Below are positions 14,778 through 17,596 of a DNA stretch of 17,596 nucleotides, piece by piece. The stretch covers positions 1-17,596 of the forward strand of contig CAZEPM010000034.1 of NCBI GenBank assembly GCA_964514145.1, read 5' to 3'. The position numbers and the translations under genes were made by a program. This DNA is from Phocaeicola_A sp964514145 (GTDB lineage: Bacteria; Bacteroidota; Bacteroidia; Bacteroidales; Bacteroidaceae). The notes below the pieces were generated by a model. It did no database searches, had not been told where the DNA came from, and saw only the letters and a program-made list of their open reading frames with translations. Every line of letters starts with the position of its first letter. Positions within the stretch are counted from its first letter, which is position 1.

Positions 14778-14822
14778 AGGTCTTTCGGACAGGACAGCAG
14801 TGATGCATCCGGTAGCTGCTTG

Positions 14823-16361
14823 CTATTTAATCCAGTTCTCTCGGTCGAGATTCCGGTAACTGATGGCTTCGGCAATGTGAGCGCTTTCGATGGTTTCGCT
14901 GCCGCTCAGGTCGGCAATGGTGCGTGACACTTTCAGGATGCGGTCATAAGCTCTGGCAGAGAGATTCAGGCGGGTCATGGCGGTTTTGAGCAAGGCGATA
15001 CCCCGACTGTCGGGTTGTGCGTAGCGACTCAGCAGGGCGGGTGTCATCTGTGCATTGCTGTGGATGTGCGGGAACTCGACATAGCGCGCTTCTTGTATCC
15101 GGCGTGCCTCGATGACGCGTTTGCGTATTTCGCTGCTCGGTTCGCCGGGATGGTTGTTGGCCATGTCCTCGAAAGCTACCGGCACAATCTCTACTTGGAT
15201 ATCGATACGATCCATCAGCGGTCCCGAAATGCGGTTCAGATAGCGGATGACTTGGCTTGGACTGCACACGCACGGACGGGTGGGATGGTTGTAGTATCCG
15301 CACGGACAGGGGTTCATCGAGGCTACAAACATGAAGTTGCACGGAAACTCTACGCTGTATTTGGCACGTGCAACGGTGATTTTCCTATCTTCCAAGGGTT
15401 GTCGGAGCACTTCGAGCACATTGCGGTTAAACTCCGGCAACTCGTCGGCAAAGAGCACTCCGTTGTGTGACAGACTGATTTCGCCGGGCTGAGGATTCGT
15501 GCCGCCGCCTATCAGGGCAACCGACGAGATGGAGTGGTGAGGAGCGCGGAAAGGGCGTTGGGCAATGAGTGAGGTCTGGTTGCCCAGTTTGCCTGCAACG
15601 GAATGTATCTTGGTGGTTTCCAGACTCTCGGCCAATGTCAGCGGAGGCAGGATTGAAGGCAGGCGTTTGGCCATCATTGACTTGCCGCTTCCCGGCGGCC
15701 CGATAAGGATGACGTTGTGTCCGCCGGCGGCTGCGACCTCGAGTGCGCGTTTCACGTTTTCCTGTCCTTTTACATCGGCATAGTCGAACTCGAAACGGTT
15801 CTGCTGCCGGTAGAACTCCTCACGAGTGTGGACGATGGTCGGAGTCAGGGGTGCTTCGTGATTGAAAAAGCGAATCACCTCGCAGATGTTCTCCACACCG
15901 TAAACGTCCAGCCGGTTGACTACGGCAGCCTCGCGGGCGTTTTGCTTGGGCAGGATGATGCCTTTGAATCCGTCTTCGCGTGCCTTAATAGCAATGGGCA
16001 GGGCGCCTTTGATGGGTTGCAGGCTTCCGTCCAGACTGAGTTCGCCCATCAGCAGGTAGTCGCCCAGCATGTCTTTAGCCACAAGCTCGCCGGCGGCCAG
16101 GATGCCGATGGCCAGCGGCAGGTCGTATGACGAGCCTTCCTTGCGGATATCGGCCGGCGCCATGTTGATGACGATTTGCCGGCTCGGAAACTTGTATCCG
16201 TTGACCTGCAATGCGGAGATGATGCGTTCGTGGCTCTCTTTGACGGCCGAATCCGGCAGACCGACAAGGAAAAACTTGATGCCGCGTGAGCTGTTGACTT
16301 CAATGGTGATGATGGTTGCGTCGATGCCCTGAATGGCTGCGCCGAATAGTTTGACAAGCAT
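14823..16361 (-). CDS. YifB/ComM family Mg-chelatase-like AAA+ ATPase
   Basis: The 512-residue protein begins with the Lon-like ChlI domain (residues 1-165, including FLVGLPDSAVKESHERI and NMAPADIRKEGSSYDLPLA). The AAA+ core has Walker A GPPGSGKS (221-228), Walker B VLFADELPEF (302-311), a Cys pair CPC plus CVC in MNPCPCGYYNHPTRPCVCSPSQ, and a likely arginine finger in GPLMDRID. The C-terminal Mg_chelatase_C region ends SYRNLDRENWIK. Homologue ComM is a hexameric helicase that promotes branch migration during natural transformation; for Bacteroidales the role is unproven. It lies 49 bases after the thioredoxin-like lipoprotein gene with no clear promoter of its own, so it is probably read with it. 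It is convergent with the glycan cluster, with 45 bases between stops and only a weak hairpin there. Confidence 0.95.
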   Translation of the reverse strand: MLVKLFGAAIQGIDATIITIEVNSSRGIKFFLVGLPDSAVKESHERIISALQVNGYKFPSRQIVINMAPADIRKEGSSYDLPLAIGILAAGELVAKDMLGDYLLMGELSLDGSLQPIKGALPIAIKAREDGFKGIILPKQNAREAAVVNRLDVYGVENICEVIRFFNHEAPLTPTIVHTREEFYRQQNRFEFDYADVKGQENVKRALEVAAAGGHNVILIGPPGSGKSMMAKRLPSILPPLTLAESLETTKIHSVAGKLGNQTSLIAQRPFRAPHHSISSVALIGGGTNPQPGEISLSHNGVLFADELPEFNRNVLEVLRQPLEDRKITVARAKYSVEFPCNFMFVASMNPCPCGYYNHPTRPCVCSPSQVIRYLNRISGPLMDRIDIQVEIVPVAFEDMANNHPGEPSSEIRKRVIEARRIQEARYVEFPHIHSNAQMTPALLSRYAQPDSRGIALLKTAMTRLNLSARAYDRILKVSRTIADLSGSETIESAHIAEAISYRNLDRENWIK

Positions 16362-16410
16362 GTGTAGTTCAGATATCTGTTTGGTGAAAACGAAACAAGG
16401 AGTGAAACAA

Positions 16411-17445
16411 TCAGTTTTTCTTTTCTTTCTTTTTGTCAGCTTGCAGATATTCGTCGAGCTTGTTCAGCAGGGAGTCCAGGCTTTGGCTCTGCATGATGAG
16501 GCGTCGTTGCTTGCCGAGCAAAACGTGCAGGGGTATCCGGCTGACGGCAAACTGTTTGGCCGCCCGTCCGTCCCAACCCTCCAAGTCGCTGCAATGGTCG
16601 CCTTCGCTGAGCGTGTCTTGTTCGATGGCGTCTTTCCAGCATTGTCTGTCTGTATCAATCGAAACGTTGATGAAGGCCACCTTCTCTTTCTCGTAATCTT
16701 TCGCCGCACGAGTCACCGCTTTCATGCGTTGCCGGCTGGCCGGATGCCAGCTGGCCCAGAAAGTGAGAATCTGATACCGATTGTTGTATTTCGTAAAGTT
16801 GAGGTAATCGCCTTTGGTGTCTCTGATGCGGAGTGGAGAGATGTATTGTCCGCTGTCCAGCTTCTGTTTGTCGTCCAGATATTGTTGCATGTCTTTCACC
16901 AGACGGTAGTCATGCAGCGTTCCGGCCATCTGTTTGATGAACGCCTGCACCGCCTTGGCATCCGGGTCGGGTTGTTGCACGAAGTATTTGTCTACCAGAT
17001 AGGCACCGGCTGGAGAAAACGGATGGCGGCTGATGAAACTTCTCAGGGAGTCGCCCAAGTCGTCGGCATGGGTGTGCAGGTTGGTCTGCCGAAACTCTCT
17101 GAGCTCGTTGTTGGCCGTTCCGCCTCTGATGTCCAACTCATCCCATGCTTCCGCGCTCCCGCTGAGCCGGCTTTCAATTCCCTGTTCGGCGAACAGCGTG
17201 AACTGTCTGCCCGTCGGGAAGAAAAGCGTTACCTGCGTGACGGTGTCCGTGGTCAGGGTGTAGACAAACGAGCCGTCCGTGATGCGGATGGTGTCGATGC
17301 GTGCGTAGGCCGTGTCGGGCAAGATGGCCAGTGCCAGAGAGTCTTCGAGCCCTTCGATGTGAGCCGTCAGCGTAAACAGGTTCTTGGTTTTGTTGCACGA
17401 CGCCAGGCACAGAAGCGTCAGGCAGATACAGAGCATTCTTTTCAT
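16411..17445 (-). CDS. DUF4369/thioredoxin-like lipoprotein without CxxC
   Basis: The 344-residue protein starts with a lipoprotein signal (MKRMLCICLTLLCLASC, lipidated Cys17), so it is probably anchored in a membrane facing the periplasm. Residues ~23-110 match the DUF4369 beta domain (FTLTAHIEGLEDSLALAIL...). From ~200 to 335 is a TlpA/AhpC-type thioredoxin fold: ILTFWASWHPASRQRM (residues 226-241), VAFINVSIDTDRQCWKDAI, SDLEGWDGRAAKQFAVSRIPLHVLL with the cis-proline, and a helix to the end. The usual WCxxC is replaced by WHPAS (234-237), so the redox pair is gone. Family members with changed active sites exist in Bacteroidales, so this is not a sequencing error as far as I can see. The tail is lysine-rich (DKKKEKKN). 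The ATG at 17445 follows a -7 element closely; yifB is downstream. Confidence 0.88.
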   Translation of the reverse strand: MKRMLCICLTLLCLASCNKTKNLFTLTAHIEGLEDSLALAILPDTAYARIDTIRITDGSFVYTLTTDTVTQVTLFFPTGRQFTLFAEQGIESRLSGSAEAWDELDIRGGTANNELREFRQTNLHTHADDLGDSLRSFISRHPFSPAGAYLVDKYFVQQPDPDAKAVQAFIKQMAGTLHDYRLVKDMQQYLDDKQKLDSGQYISPLRIRDTKGDYLNFTKYNNRYQILTFWASWHPASRQRMKAVTRAAKDYEKEKVAFINVSIDTDRQCWKDAIEQDTLSEGDHCSDLEGWDGRAAKQFAVSRIPLHVLLGKQRRLIMQSQSLDSLLNKLDEYLQADKKKEKKN

Positions 17446-17461
17446 CGTGTCGGTTTTGGTG

Positions 17462-17469
17462 CAAAGTTA
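17462..17469 (-). promoter_or_regulatory. Putative -7 promoter element for the lipoprotein-yifB unit
   Basis: On the minus strand TAACTTTG (17469-17462), followed by CACC, matches TAnnTTTG. Transcription would start near 17456, only about ten bases before the ATG at 17445. No TTTG lies at the usual -33 distance. To the right of it, to the window end, I see no supportable gene. Confidence 0.5.
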
Positions 17470-17596
17470 ACGCTTTTGTTCCTGACACGTGAGTCCTGCC
17501 GGCTGTTTTTTCGCGGAATCTGCCCCACCGCTGCCGGCTATGCCTACCCATACCGGACGGACGAGGAAACCCAAGAGACCTTCCCTCCCCTCGTGC

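Noticed and set aside
14778..14822. Possible shared terminator between the convergent glycosyltransferase and yifB genes.
   Set aside because: Only a five-base stem (AGCAG with CTGCT) is visible and no clear T run follows on either strand.
1..17596. Search for tRNA or rRNA genes, CRISPR arrays, insertion sequences and attachment sites.
   Set aside because: No cloverleaf-like region, spaced direct repeat array, transposase or integrase was seen by eye; a tRNAscan, CRISPR finder and IS search would settle it.

Overview
This window looks like chromosomal DNA from a member of the Bacteroidales (phylum Bacteroidota), of middling GC content judged by eye. The grounds are several matches to the Bacteroides-type promoter (-7 TAnnTTTG, one with a well-spaced -33 TTTG), the general lack of strong Shine-Dalgarno sequences, lipoproteins with Bacteroidota-style signals, and families typical of the phylum (DUF4254, DUF4369-thioredoxin lipoproteins, lipocalin-like lipoproteins). 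I cannot name the genus with confidence. I found no tRNA, rRNA, CRISPR array, insertion sequence or phage gene.

Left part (1-3323, all minus strand): a compact operon transcribed leftwards, in the order DUF4254 protein, family-9 heptosyltransferase-like enzyme, Kdo/WaaP-like sugar kinase, LpxL/HtrB-like acyltransferase (running off the left edge). Together these build and decorate lipid A and the inner core of the lipo-oligosaccharide. The operon is read from a promoter that lies back-to-back with the promoter of pdxB.

Middle part (3441-8628, plus strand): housekeeping and small genes. These are pdxB (vitamin B6 synthesis) with a hairpin terminator; a lipocalin-like surface lipoprotein with its own strong promoter and a leader holding an AT repeat joined to nine G; another hairpin terminator; rnhB (RNase HII); an intergenic stretch with a GTGACC motif repeated every 22 bases; metG (methionyl-tRNA synthetase); and a small DUF3783 protein directly behind it.

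Right-middle part (8653-14777, plus strand): a surface-glycan cluster with a Wzx-type flippase, a GT2 glycosyltransferase, a CapA-family metallophosphatase-like protein, an asparagine-synthetase-like protein that lacks its glutaminase half, and a divergent GT-B-like glycosyltransferase. The last three form a tight unit with overlapping or nearly touching ends. They are the best candidates for an undescribed glycan-modifying activity. No polymerase (Wzy), initiating sugar-phosphate transferase or ligase is visible here, so the pathway must use genes elsewhere.

Right end (14823-17445, minus strand, convergent with the glycan cluster): a lipoprotein with a DUF4369 domain and a thioredoxin fold whose CxxC has become HPAS, followed by a YifB/ComM AAA+ ATPase. 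The last ~130 bases to the right of that promoter hold no gene that I can support.
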